In this document: piece by piece, positions 54,179 through 63,090 of the stretch
Position numbering within the stretch: the stretch's first letter is position 1
Layout of the letters: every line of letters starts with the position of its first letter
Assembly: GCF_013410405.1 (NCBI RefSeq)
Contig: NZ_JACCFK010000001.1
Location: 3,472,001-3,536,000, forward strand
DNA length: 64,000 nucleotides
Source: Amycolatopsis endophytica
GTDB lineage: Bacteria > Actinomycetota > Actinomycetes > Mycobacteriales > Pseudonocardiaceae
Direction: 5' to 3'
The notes under the pieces: model-generated
Told to the model about the DNA's origin: nothing
The model's input: the letters and a program-made list of their open reading frames with translations, nothing else
Database searches by the model: none
Position numbers and translations under genes: made by a program

Positions 54179-55502
54179 CGCGGTCCGGGCCGACACGGAC
54201 CACCACGCCCTCGCGCACCCCGGCCAGCGCCTCCCGCACGCCGGGCCGTCCGGCCGCGACGACGCGCAAGGTGATCGCCGCGTCGGCGAGCGCGAGCTCC
54301 GCCTCCTCCGCGCCGCCCCCAGGGACCGTCGCGGCGTGGAGCAGTTCGCGCAGCACCTGGACCAGCTCGGCCACGACGTCCACGGGTGGTTCGGCGCTGA
54401 GGTGGCCCGTGAACAGCAGGCCGGGCGCCGCGCCCCTGGTCGTCTCCAGCTCCCCGACCACCTCGCTGACCTGCGCCCGCAGCGTGGCGGGCGTCCCGGC
54501 CGGTGCCGACCCGTACACCGAGGTTCGCAACGCGGAGATGGTGCGGTCGATGCCGGTGATCGCGGTCGCCATCACGGGCCCGGACCGGGGGAAGCGGGCG
54601 GCCGCGGACTGCAGGTCGAGCGTGATGCCGTAGAGCCGCCGGATCGCGGTGTCGCCGAGGCTGCGCGCGATCCGGTCGGTCTCCTCCAGCCTGGCGATGC
54701 GGTGGGCCGACGCGGCGACCTGCTCGGTCTCCGACAGGATCCGCACCCGCATCGCCTCGACCGCTGTACCGAGCTCGGCCAGTTCGCCGGGGCCGCTGGC
54801 CTCGACCTCGCGGTGCAGTTCGCCGCCGGAAACCTCGCGCACCTGCGAAACGAGCCGGTCCAGCGGCACGACCAGTGACCGTCGCACCAGGAACGCCGCC
54901 ACGAGGCCCAGCACGAGGGCGAGGCCCACGCACACCGCGGTCGTCACGTTGGCCGTGGTGCTCGCGCCGCTGGACGAGGCGAGCCCGGCTGCGACCAGGG
55001 CGTTGACATGGTTTTCCAGCGAGCCCAGTCGGGTGCGCAGGGTGTCGAACAACGCGGTGCTGGGCTCGTTGGTGACCGCGCCGCCGCGGCCGGCCAGTGC
55101 GATCCCTGGCTCGGCGACCCGGGTGCGCCAGGCTTCGCCCGCGGCGTCGATGTCGGCGAGGATGGCGACGGATCCGGGGTCGTCGCCGAGCAACTGCCCG
55201 AGACGGTCGCGTGCCGCTGCCGCCGCTTCCCGGCCGGAATCGTAGGGTTTCAGGAATTCCGGATCGCGGGTGAGCTGAAAACCGCGCTCACCCGTTTCCA
55301 TGTCGACGTACGCACGGCCGAGGCCGGCCGTCGCGATCTGCGCCGGCCGGAGTACCTCCCGCACCCGGGAACCCACGTCGCTGACGTGGAACCGCGCCAC
55401 GGTGGCGACGGTCGCCGTCGTCAGGAGCAGCAGGAGAAACCCGCCGACGAGAAGGATGACCCGCCACCGCAACGTCCGCGGCCGGAATCGCGGAATGGTC
55501 AC
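54081..55502 (-). CDS. Membrane sensor with CHASE3-HAMP and degenerate HisKA_3 region (pseudo-kinase)
   Basis: A 473-aa membrane protein: span at 13-35, extracellular CHASE3-like region (about 38-180, with YVDMETGERGFQLTRDPEFL), span at 188-207, HAMP, then a coiled coil and a NarX-type dimerisation helix. In active relatives the helix reads R-I-A-R-D-L-H-D; here it is RIARSLGD with G283 in place of the phospho-accepting His. The C-terminal 170 residues lack N, G1 and G2 boxes. It cannot be a normal kinase and may act as a sensor or scaffold. GTG 55502 overlaps the exporter stop by 4 nt. Confidence 0.75.
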   Translation of the reverse strand: MTIPRFRPRTLRWRVILLVGGFLLLLLTTATVATVARFHVSDVGSRVREVLRPAQIATAGLGRAYVDMETGERGFQLTRDPEFLKPYDSGREAAAAARDRLGQLLGDDPGSVAILADIDAAGEAWRTRVAEPGIALAGRGGAVTNEPSTALFDTLRTRLGSLENHVNALVAAGLASSSGASTTANVTTAVCVGLALVLGLVAAFLVRRSLVVPLDRLVSQVREVSGGELHREVEASGPGELAELGTAVEAMRVRILSETEQVAASAHRIARLEETDRIARSLGDTAIRRLYGITLDLQSAAARFPRSGPVMATAITGIDRTISALRTSVYGSAPAGTPATLRAQVSEVVGELETTRGAAPGLLFTGHLSAEPPVDVVAELVQVLRELLHAATVPGGGAEEAELALADAAITLRVVAAGRPGVREALAGVREGVVVRVGPDRVTAEWRRPLPGSGPPGKPVHPSPPAPPDAPRR

Positions 55503-56822
55503 GAATCACGATAACCCCCGTCCGGGAAGACGCGGGAGTTCCGTTTTTTCGTCATCACCACGGTGGCCGGGACGACGCCGATCACCACCACGACGGCGAG
55601 GCGGTAGGCGGCGGTCGCACCACCCGTGAGGCACACGCCGCCCAGTACCGCGACACCGAACGTGGCGCCCAGTTGCTGCACGGCGTTGAGCAGGCCGGCC
55701 GCGGAGCCGACTTCCGCCGGTTCCACGGTGTGCAGGGCGGAGGTGAAGAAGGCCGGGCTGAACATTCCGGCGCCGATCCCGATCACCGCGAGGGCGCCGA
55801 GGAATACGACGCGGTCCGCGGTGTGGCCCGCGACGAGCAGACCCGCGGCGAGCACGACGATCCCCGCGGGCATCACCGCGGTTCCGAAGCGGCGCACCAG
55901 GAACGACCCCGACACCCGGGACGCGACGCCGAGCCCCGCCGCCCACGGCACGAGCGTCAGCCCGGCTGAGCGGGCGTCCGCACCGGCTTCCAGTTGCTCG
56001 TGCAGGACCACCACGAGGGTCACCCCGGAGGTCACGGTGAAGAACAACAGCGAGTTCACCAGTGCGGCGGGAAACCGCGGGCCGCCGAACAGCGAGCGTT
56101 CGACCAACGGGTGCGAGCTGCGGCGCTGGTGCACGGCGAAGACAGTGAGCACGACGACCCCGGCGGCGCAGACCAGCCCGTCGCGTGTGGACATCGTCGT
56201 CCCACCCGCGATGAGCGGTCCGATGAGCAGGCCGGATCCGGCGATCGCCAGCGCGGTCCCGATGAGGTCCAGCCGCGGGCGGCCGGGCGCCCGGTCCTCC
56301 GGCAGGTGACGGGTGAGCGCCAGTACCGCGACGCCGAGCGGCACGTTGATCAGGAACGCGGAACGCCAGGACCAGGTCTGGGTGAGCACGCCGCCGAGCA
56401 CCGGGCCGCATACGGCGGCCAAGCCCATGACCGGTCCGATCGCGCCCAGCGCCCGCGACAGCGCCGGGCCGGTGAACATCGCGCGGATCAGGCCGATGGT
56501 CTGCGGGATGATCACGGCGGCCGCGGCGCCCTGCAGGACGGCGGTGGGCGCGAGCGCGCAGGCGAGCGAGGAGAGCACGAACGCGCCCACGCCGAGCCGG
56601 AACACGCGGCGCCGCCCGGCGAGGTCCCCGAGGCGGCCCCCCGGTGATCAGCAGCACCGCGAACGGCAACGTGTAGGCGGCGCTGAACCACTGGACGTCC
56701 GACACCGGGCCGGGCAGGTCCGCGTGCACGGCCGGTGCGGCGACCTGGACGATCGTCGAGTCGAGCAGGTTCATCGCTTCGGCGGTGAGGAGCGCGGTCA
56801 GCGCCGCTGTTCGGTATCGCAT
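55499..56822 (-). pseudogene. MFS exporter (DHA2/EmrB-QacA type) interrupted by a frameshift in a C6 tract
   Basis: The N-terminal frame from ATG 56822 gives MNLLDSTIVQVAAPAVHADL and WFSAAYTLPFAVLLITGG, then runs out of MFS sequence at the six-C run 56637-56642. Deleting one C restores motif A as GGRLGDLAGRRRVFRLG and continues through an otherwise intact permease to the stop at 55499 (about 441 aa; GPVLGGVLTQTWSWRSAFLINVPLG is motif C and the following loop, residues continuous). The downstream pseudo-kinase start overlaps this downstream frame's stop. Either a sequencing error in the homopolymer or a real, possibly reversible, frameshift. Confidence 0.75.
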
Positions 56823-56870
56823 GGAGCGACAGCGTGGGGAGCGCATCCACCCGGTTCCACTCGTGCCGTG

Positions 56871-56885
56871 AGATCTGACGGATCT
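56871..56885. promoter_or_regulatory. Short dyad between MFS and AsnC-type genes
   Basis: AGATC-N5-GATCT at 56871-56885 lies in the 86-bp divergent region, 24 nt before the regulator start. Candidate AsnC-family operator; weak evidence. Confidence 0.35.
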
Positions 56886-56908
56886 TCTCGTATTAGGGCG
56901 CTACTGTG

Positions 56909-57904
56909 ATGGATATGACCGCGCTGGACGACCTCGATCGCGGGCTGCTCCACGCGTTGCACCTCGACGCGCGGGCGCCCTTCACGGAGATCGCGGACGT
57001 GCTCGGCACCTCGACGCAGACCGTGACCAGGCGCTACCAGCGGCTCGTCCGGGACGCCGGGTTGCGTGTCACCGGGTTACCCGACGCGGCCGGGACACGG
57101 CAGCAGCAGTGGATCGTCCGGCTGACCGCGACGCCGGGCCCGGCGCACGACATCGCGCACGCCCTCGCGCGCCGGGCGGACACCGCGTGGGTGCGGCTCA
57201 CCTCCGGGGGAACGGAAATCGTGGCGATCGTGCGGTCCGAACCGGGTGCGGGAAACTCGTTGCTGCTACGCGACGTTCCGCGCACGTCGAGCGTGACCTC
57301 GGTGTCGGCGCACTACATGCTGCACACCTACCTCGGTGGCCCGACGGCCTGGCGCGGCCACGTCGACGCACTTTCCCTTGCGCAACAACAGGAACTGGCC
57401 CGTCCGACGGGATCGGGTGAACCAGTGGATCTCGGTGACGCCGATCGGGCCCTGCTGGCCGCGCTGGCCCAGGACGGCCGCGTCGGCTACGCCGCCCTCG
57501 CCGCGGTGACGGGGTGGTCGGCGTCGACGGTGGCTCGGCGGATCGAGCACCTGCGGACCCGCGGCGCGTTGTTCTTCGACGTCGAGGTCGACGACTCGCG
57601 GCTCGGCGTCACGGCTTCGGCGCTGCTGTGGATGTCCGTGCCGCCCGCTCAGCTGGACGTGGTGGCGGCGGAACTGGCCGGGCACGCGGAACTCGCGGTG
57701 GTCGCCGCCACGACGGGCCGCACCAACCTGCTGGCGAACGCGTTGTGCGCGGACACCGAAGCCCTGCACCGGTACCTGACGACGCGGCTCGCGCTGCCCG
57801 CGATCACCCACCTGGAGACGACGCCGATCCTGCGCACGCTGAAAGCCGTGGCCCCGGCCGGCGCGGCATCGGTCCGCGCCGGCCGGGGACGGCCCGCTCG
57901 GTAG
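56909..57904 (+). CDS. Lrp/AsnC family regulator with two HTH-RAM-like halves
   Basis: A 331-aa protein, twice the usual Lrp length. The first helix-turn-helix is LDDLDRGLLHALHLDARAPFTEIADVLGTSTQTVTRRYQRL (residues about 5-45), followed by an effector-like domain. The second is LGDADRALLAALAQDGRVGYAALAAVTGWSASTVARRIEHL, with a second effector domain. This duplicated arrangement is common in actinomycetes. Divergent from the MFS/pseudo-kinase unit, which it may control. Start may be GTG 56906, ATG 56909 or ATG 56915; no clear ribosome site, so possibly leaderless. Confidence 0.85.
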   Translation: MDMTALDDLDRGLLHALHLDARAPFTEIADVLGTSTQTVTRRYQRLVRDAGLRVTGLPDAAGTRQQQWIVRLTATPGPAHDIAHALARRADTAWVRLTSGGTEIVAIVRSEPGAGNSLLLRDVPRTSSVTSVSAHYMLHTYLGGPTAWRGHVDALSLAQQQELARPTGSGEPVDLGDADRALLAALAQDGRVGYAALAAVTGWSASTVARRIEHLRTRGALFFDVEVDDSRLGVTASALLWMSVPPAQLDVVAAELAGHAELAVVAATTGRTNLLANALCADTEALHRYLTTRLALPAITHLETTPILRTLKAVAPAGAASVRAGRGRPAR

Positions 57905-58087
57905 GCGGGCCCGCGAACGCACGCCCAGCGAACCGCACCGTGCATCCGGTGTGGAGCCGGGCGCACCGGAACGGGCGGGCGACGCGTCAGGATCCGGTAC
58001 CGGTCAGGGTCCCCGGTGAACGCGGCCCCGTCAAAGGGTTTTCCGGACTAGATTGGGAGAACCGGCTCCTGGGGAAACGAGGACATC

Positions 58088-58489
58088 GTGACGAGATCAC
58101 GCATCACCGCACCGGTCGAGACCCGCACCGCCGACAGGACCCTGATCGGGCACACCAGCCCGGTGAACGCGGTCGCTTTCCACCCCGACGGACACCTCTT
58201 CGCCACGGGCGGGGACGCCACGGCACGCCTGTGGGACGCCGGGACCGGAGAACCGGGACTCGTCTACACCGCCGACGCGCACGTGCTTTCGGTGGCGTTC
58301 AACCCGGACGGCACGACTCTCGCGATCGGCGACTGGTCCGGCACCGTCGCGCTGTGGCGGCTGGGCACGGACGAGGTCACCACGCTGGCCGGACCGGACG
58401 CGCCCGTGCAGAAGCTGGCGTTCAGCCCGGACGGCGGCATGCTCGCCGCGAGCTACGCCGAGCGCCTGGACGGAACGGGCCGCCGCTGA
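58088..58489 (+). CDS. WD40 repeat protein, N-terminal part of a split propeller
   Basis: A 133-aa fragment with WD40 blades 1 and 2 (GHTSPVNAVAFHPDGHLFATGGDATARLWD; AHVLSVAFNPDGTTLAIGDWSGTVALW) and the first half of blade 3 (VQKLAFSPDGGMLAASYAERLDGTG). It stops in mid-blade at TGA 58487-58489. The next frame's ATG overlaps this stop (TGATG) and finishes blade 3. GTG 58088 start; no signal peptide. Confidence 0.75.
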   Translation: MTRSRITAPVETRTADRTLIGHTSPVNAVAFHPDGHLFATGGDATARLWDAGTGEPGLVYTADAHVLSVAFNPDGTTLAIGDWSGTVALWRLGTDEVTTLAGPDAPVQKLAFSPDGGMLAASYAERLDGTGRR

Positions 58490-59007
58490 TGCGTCCCACG
58501 GTCCGCGCCTGGAACCTGGCCGGCACCGCCACGGTGCTGTCCGTCCGGCCGGACGGGTACGGCCACGCGCTCGCCTTCGCACCGGACGGGCGCACCCTGG
58601 CGACCAGCGGAGGTCTCGACGGCAGCGGGCAGCTGATCGACCTGGCCACCGGTGCTTCGACGACGTTCACCGGTCACGGCGGCGGCATCGAGGTGCTCGC
58701 CTACTCGCCGGACGGGACGCTGGCCAGCGGCAGCGTGGACAGCACGATCCGGTTGTGGCGCGATCCCGTCCTGACCCTCGAACCCCGGGCGAGTTACGTG
58801 ACCGCACTGGCGTTCAGCCCGGACGGCACGACGCTCGCCACGTCGAGTGAGCGTGCGGTGCGGCTGTGGGATCCGGCCAGCGGGCGGCACCGGGCCACGC
58901 TGTTCGGACCCGAGGAGCACGTCACGCAGCTCGCGTTCAGCCCGGACGGCCGCACCCTCGTCGCGGCGGGGCACGACGGGGCGGTCCGGTGGTGGGAACT
59001 CGGCTGA
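58489..59007 (+). CDS. WD40 repeat protein, C-terminal part of a split propeller
   Basis: A 172-aa continuation. MRPTVRAWNLAG ends blade 3; four more blades follow (HALAFAPDGRTLATSG, EVLAYSPDGTLASGS, TALAFSPDGTTLATSS with ERAVRLWD, TQLAFSPDGRTLVAAG with GAVRWWE). With the preceding fragment this gives exactly seven blades, the canonical number. The halves are related by a -1 shift. Either one base is missing in the sequence, or two coupled polypeptides assemble into one propeller. Confidence 0.72.
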   Translation: MRPTVRAWNLAGTATVLSVRPDGYGHALAFAPDGRTLATSGGLDGSGQLIDLATGASTTFTGHGGGIEVLAYSPDGTLASGSVDSTIRLWRDPVLTLEPRASYVTALAFSPDGTTLATSSERAVRLWDPASGRHRATLFGPEEHVTQLAFSPDGRTLVAAGHDGAVRWWELG

Positions 59008-59067
59008 GGTGTGCTCGCCCCCTCCTCACCCGCCGCCTGACCGAGCACGGCGGGTGAGGGGCCCGCG

Positions 59068-60603
59068 TCACGCCTGCTGCGCCCCCGCGCGGCCGTCCTC
59101 GATCACGAACCGCGCGCGGTCCTGGATCGGCGCGCCGGTCCGCGTCACGTAGTCGACGATCCGGTAGTCGGCCGTCCACGAGTCCCGTGTGATGGTGTTG
59201 CGCACGTAGCCGCGCTTGCGGTTGATGAACTTGATGTGCGGGTTCTCCGCCAGCTGCACCGCGTCACCGGCGTTCTGGTCGGTGCCGTCGCCGCCCGAGG
59301 TGATGGACGTGCCGACCAGTTCGGTGGCCACCGTGGCCGACGACGGGTCCTCGAAGTCCGCCTTCACGTCCGCCACGTAGCTCGCGTGCACGTCACCGGT
59401 GATGACCACCGGGTTGCTCGCCCGCGCCAGCCGTTCGCGCACCAGGTTCCGCTCGACGTAGTAGTTGTCCCACGCGTCGTCGCTGAACGAGTCGGCCGTG
59501 CCGGAGGTGAAGTCGCGCTGCGCGAAGAACACCTGCTGCGCCAGTACGTTCCACCGGGCGGTCCGCCCGGCGAGATTGCGCAGCAGCCATTCCTTCTGCC
59601 GGGCGCCCAGGATCGTGCGCGACGGGTCCAGCCGCGCGTCGCCCGCGACCTGGTCGTCGCGGTACTGGCGGGTGTCGAGCAGGTGCAGGTCGACCAGGTC
59701 GCCGAAGGTGAGCCGCCGGTGGATGCGGATGTCCGGGCCGCTCGGGTGCTGGGCGCGGCGCAGCGGCATGTGCTCCCAGTAGGCCTGGAACGCCTGCGCC
59801 CTGCGCTGCCGGAACACGGCCGGGTCCTGGTCGGGCTCGGTGTCGGGCTGGGAGATGTCGCCCGCCCAGTTGTTCTCCACCTCGTGGTCGTCGAACACGA
59901 CGGCCCACGGGAACGCGGCATGCGCGGCCTGCAGGTCGGCGTCGCCCTTGTACTGGGCCAGCCGCACGCGGTAGTCGGCGAGGGTGAAGATCTCGGCGGC
60001 CGGGGTGTGGCTGCGGCCGATCTTGCTGGTGCCCACGCCCTCGTAGATGTAGTCGCCGAGGAACGCGACCAGGTCGAGGTCCTCCTCCGCGAGGTGGCGG
60101 TGGGCGGTGTAGAAGCCCTCCGGGTAGTTCTGGCAGCTCGCGAACGCGAACGAGAACCTGTCCAGGCGCGCGCCCGGCCGCGGCGCGGTCTTGGTCCGGC
60201 CGACCGGGCTGATCTGGTTGCCGGTGCGGAAGCGGTAGAAGTACTCGGCGCCGGCACGCAGCCCGGACACCTCGGCGTGCACGGTGTGCGCGGACTCCGG
60301 CCGGGCGATCTCCGCGCCGGCGCGCACCACGTGCCGGAAGCGCTCGTCCGTCGCGACCTGCCATTCGACCGGGACGATCCGCGACGGCATGCCGCCGAGC
60401 CCGTCGGCGGCGAGCGGGTCGGGCGCGAGGCGGGTCCACAACACGACACCGTCGGGCAGCGGGTCGCCCGAGGCCACGCCCAGGGTGAAGGGCTCGCGGA
60501 CGGGGCTGGCGGAGGCGGTGCCCCAGCCGGAGACGGCGGCCACGCCGAGAGTGGCGGACCCGGCGATCAGGACCTGACGGCGCGTGGGGGAGCGATCGGA
60601 CAT
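59068..60603 (-). CDS. phoD: Alkaline phosphatase PhoD, Tat-exported
   Basis: A 511-aa phosphatase/phosphodiesterase. The Tat signal is SPTRRQVLIAGSATLGVAA with cleavage after ASASP. Then the PhoD N-terminal domain (FTLGVASGDPLPDGVVLWTRLAP) and metallophosphatase core: FAFASCQNYPEGFYTAHRHLAEEDLDLVAFLGDYIYEG (continuous), VVFDDHEVENNWAGD, and VVITGDVHASYVADV with metal ligands. Uses Ca/Fe to release phosphate from phosphoesters outside the cell, so it likely belongs to the same phosphate-starvation response as the pst region. Confidence 0.93.
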   Translation of the reverse strand: MSDRSPTRRQVLIAGSATLGVAAVSGWGTASASPVREPFTLGVASGDPLPDGVVLWTRLAPDPLAADGLGGMPSRIVPVEWQVATDERFRHVVRAGAEIARPESAHTVHAEVSGLRAGAEYFYRFRTGNQISPVGRTKTAPRPGARLDRFSFAFASCQNYPEGFYTAHRHLAEEDLDLVAFLGDYIYEGVGTSKIGRSHTPAAEIFTLADYRVRLAQYKGDADLQAAHAAFPWAVVFDDHEVENNWAGDISQPDTEPDQDPAVFRQRRAQAFQAYWEHMPLRRAQHPSGPDIRIHRRLTFGDLVDLHLLDTRQYRDDQVAGDARLDPSRTILGARQKEWLLRNLAGRTARWNVLAQQVFFAQRDFTSGTADSFSDDAWDNYYVERNLVRERLARASNPVVITGDVHASYVADVKADFEDPSSATVATELVGTSITSGGDGTDQNAGDAVQLAENPHIKFINRKRGYVRNTITRDSWTADYRIVDYVTRTGAPIQDRARFVIEDGRAGAQQA

Positions 60604-60774
60604 GCGTCACCTTTTCGGGGTTCGGGGACGAAGCCCGCACACGCTAGGTTCGCCAGGTTGCCGCAGCCCGAATGCCTGGTGGACGACGGGTTGAAGAGGG
60701 TGGAAGCGCATCACAGGTTGATCACCGGACGTAGCGGATTGCCCCGGACGGACGATCAGCGGGATGTGCGCTTG

Positions 60775-61158
60775 ATGATCGAGTTGGCGGTACTGGTGGT
60801 GGCCGTGGTGCCGGCCTTCTGGGTGGGCCGCCGGTCCGCCGGACGGCGTAGCGGGCGTGGCGGCGGGCCGGTGCCCCGCTTCGACCTGGACGCCCTGCCG
60901 CAGCAGTGGTACCGCCTGGTCAACAGCGGCGGAGTGCCAGCCACGGGCGTGCGCGTCGGTTTCGGCGAGGGCTACGACCGTTCCCTCACGCGACGGTTGC
61001 CCGAGGTGACCGACCTCGGTCCGGGCGAGTCCGTCACTTTCCTGATGCTCGGCACGTGGGCCACGCCGAGGCCGGCCGAACTGCGGGTGAGCTGCGCCGA
61101 GTTGTCCAAACCCGCCGTCGTCACCGTTCCGGAGGGTGCCGAGCCACTCGCGTCCTGA
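60775..61158 (+). CDS. Small membrane-anchored hypothetical protein
   Basis: A 127-aa protein: one N-terminal span (residues 1-19), a basic linker RRSAGRRSGRG, then an all-beta domain of about 90 aa (WYRLVNSGGVPATGVRVGFGEGYD, LGPGESVTFLML, AELRVSCAELSKP) resembling a small Ig-like or fibronectin-like module. No family recognised. Divergent from phoD with a 171-bp gap. ATG 60775 chosen; GTG 60766 possible. Confidence 0.55.
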   Translation: MIELAVLVVAVVPAFWVGRRSAGRRSGRGGGPVPRFDLDALPQQWYRLVNSGGVPATGVRVGFGEGYDRSLTRRLPEVTDLGPGESVTFLMLGTWATPRPAELRVSCAELSKPAVVTVPEGAEPLAS

Positions 61159-61206
61159 CGCGGCCGCCCCCGCCCTGGTACGAAGGAGGGCGTAGCGAGG
61201 AGGGTC

Positions 61207-62199
61207 ATGGCTTCGGTATCCCGGATCGGTCTGGTGGTGCACGGCGGGAAGGAGACCGCGCGGCGCACCGCAGGTGAGGTGCGTGCGTGGGCGGCAGGCC
61301 GGGGCGTCCAGTGCACCGACATCGACGTGTGGGACGACTTCGACGGTCACCGCCTGCACGCCAAGGAGGAGGCCGAGCGCGCGGGCAACCCGGACCTGAT
61401 CGTCACCGTCGGCGGGGACGGCACGTTCCTGCGCGGGGTGCGTGTCGCGGCGCCGGTGGAGTCGCTGGTGCTGGGCGTCAACGTCGGGCGCGTCGGGTTC
61501 CTCACCGAGGTCGCGACCGAGGACGTGATCACCGCGCTGGACGCGGTCAACGACGGTGCCTACCACGTGGACTCGCGGATGACGCTGACGATGTGCGCGT
61601 CGAGGCCGCTGAGCATCCCGAAGGGCATCGAGCCGATGCTGCGTTACGGGCGCGGCCCGGTGCTGCCGCCGCCCCCCACGCGGCAGGACCTCGTGAACGG
61701 TGACGGCATCCAGCTCGACGTGCTGGGCCTCAACGACATCGTGGTCGAGAAGCTCGCCAGGGACCGGCAGGCGAGCCTCGCGGTCTACGTCGACGGCAAG
61801 CAGTTCGCCGTCTACTCCACCGACGCGTTCGTGGTGGCGTCCTCGACCGGTTCCACCGCCTACAGTTTCTCCGCGGGCGGTCCGATCGTCTCGCCCGGCC
61901 TGGACGCGCTGGTGTTCACGCCGGTCGCACCGCACATGGTGTTCAACCGCAGCGTCGTGCTCGCGCCGCGGCAGCGGGTCGGGATCCGGGTGCTGGAGCA
62001 CTCCGGCGAGGCCGCGGTCAGCGTCGACGGGCAGCTGCGTGGCGTGCTGGAGCCGGGCGACTGGATCACCGTGCAGGCCGCGACCCGCCGGGCGCGCCTG
62101 GTCCGTTTCGAGGAACCGGACTTCCTGTGCCGGGTCCGCGACCGGTTCGGGCTGACCGATTCGGTCGCCGCGCTCGCCGACGAACGCCCGCCACGCTGA
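61207..62199 (+). CDS. NAD kinase
   Basis: A 330-aa NAD/ATP-NAD kinase making NADP. Motifs: VTVGGDGTFLRGVRVA (GGDGT), LGVNVGRVGFLTEV, GLNDIVVEK (NE/D site), STGSTAYSFSAGGPIVSP, and FNRSVVLAP. It contains an insertion of about 25 residues (LRYGRGPVLPPPPTRQD region) beyond the usual ~295 aa. Many actinomycetes have a second NAD kinase paralogue; the lack of recN/tlyA neighbours suggests this is such a paralogue. Confidence 0.9.
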   Translation: MASVSRIGLVVHGGKETARRTAGEVRAWAAGRGVQCTDIDVWDDFDGHRLHAKEEAERAGNPDLIVTVGGDGTFLRGVRVAAPVESLVLGVNVGRVGFLTEVATEDVITALDAVNDGAYHVDSRMTLTMCASRPLSIPKGIEPMLRYGRGPVLPPPPTRQDLVNGDGIQLDVLGLNDIVVEKLARDRQASLAVYVDGKQFAVYSTDAFVVASSTGSTAYSFSAGGPIVSPGLDALVFTPVAPHMVFNRSVVLAPRQRVGIRVLEHSGEAAVSVDGQLRGVLEPGDWITVQAATRRARLVRFEEPDFLCRVRDRFGLTDSVAALADERPPR

Positions 62200-62233
62200 C
62201 CCGCCCCCCGCGCGAGCCGACGCTTCCCGATGT

Positions 62234-62264
62234 GGCATTGGTAGCGTCAGACGCCACCAATGCC
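62234..62264. terminator. 31-bp near-perfect palindrome after the NAD kinase gene
   Basis: Arms GGCATTGGT and ACCAATGCC enclose an inner GCGTC-A-GACGC dyad; only one pair (A/C) mismatches. It starts 35 nt past the stop. May act as a terminator, or be a dispersed palindromic repeat. Confidence 0.6.
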
Positions 62265-62364
62265 GCTTGGGGGGGACGTGCGGTCAGGACTTGTCGCCGA
62301 GTGGGTTGAGGTTTTCCGGTTTGCCGCCCGCGGCGAAGAGCAGCAGGTCGGTCATCGTGAAGCT

Positions 62365-62512
62365 GCCAGCCCGCTCGTGATCGGCGTCTCTGCCGCCAAC
62401 ACCCACGACCTCCACGCCCTCACACCGCTGGTAATGGCGATCGCGGCGATCAAGTCCCGCCGCGGTCCGCGGCGGCGCAAGCCTGCCAGGCCGCACGCCG
62501 ACTCCGCACACT
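62365..62512 (+). mobile_element. Transposase gene remnant (IS5-like DDE family)
   Basis: About 49 codons read SPLVIGVSAANTHDLHALTP, LVMAIAAIKSRRGPRRRKPARPHAD, the middle of IS5-type transposases, where V-S-x-A-N-x-H-D and P-x-x-LHADKAYD occur. Here the expected A-D-K/R-A-Y-D reads ADSAHSS, then similarity ends. No start, no terminal inverted repeats and no other parts are seen, so it is a dead fragment. Confidence 0.7.
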
Positions 62513-62530
62513 CATCACATGAGTCGAGCT

Positions 62531-62995
62531 CTACACCCTCGAAACTCGTTCGGCGTTACCCCAGAACCTGGCACTCATCTCACCAAGAATACGCATCCAG
62601 GCCTTGCTGTGCTCGTGGCCGTGCCAGTTGTCGGGCAGATTGCTCTGCGTCAGTGTTATTGCGCAGAATCGTGGGTCATCGGAATCGACCGCGAACTCGA
62701 CGAGAATTTTGGTCTCGTAGTAATCGGTCCACTCTGACGTCCACGTGTATTCGATCAACTTGCCAGGTTCCAGGCGAGTGAACTCCCCCCAGTGGTCCCA
62801 CGCCCCGCCGCCCCCGCCCAGGTCCGAGAAATTGTGGTCGAACCAGTTGTACCGGCCGCCCACCCGCGCGTCGAGCGCGCGTTGTCCGTCGCCGACCCAA
62901 GGGCCGCGCGGATCGTCTGGCGAGAGCCATACGTCGTAGACCCGCTGTGGCGTTGCCATGATCTTGTGGGTGACCGTGAACTGATAGTTGGCCAT
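62531..62995 (-). CDS. SRPBCC (START-like) domain protein
   Basis: A 154-aa AHSA1-like protein: HKIMATPQRVYDVWLSPDDPRGPW, ARVGGRYNWFDHNFSDLGGGGGAWDHWGEF (continuous), KLIEYTWTSEW, and a C-terminal SKAWMRILGEMSARFW. GGAAAGGA lies before ATG 62995. Lower third-position GC than its neighbours hints at recent acquisition, like the transposase remnant and decayed SDR around it. Confidence 0.85.
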   Translation of the reverse strand: MANYQFTVTHKIMATPQRVYDVWLSPDDPRGPWVGDGQRALDARVGGRYNWFDHNFSDLGGGGGAWDHWGEFTRLEPGKLIEYTWTSEWTDYYETKILVEFAVDSDDPRFCAITLTQSNLPDNWHGHEHSKAWMRILGEMSARFWGNAERVSRV

Positions 62996-63090
62996 CTTGG
63001 TTCCTTTCCGTGTTTCAGTGGCCACAAAATGGTGCTCTCATGGCGATTAAGCGCGAACGCCATCGTGGTATCAAGTCGCTCATGAGTGGC

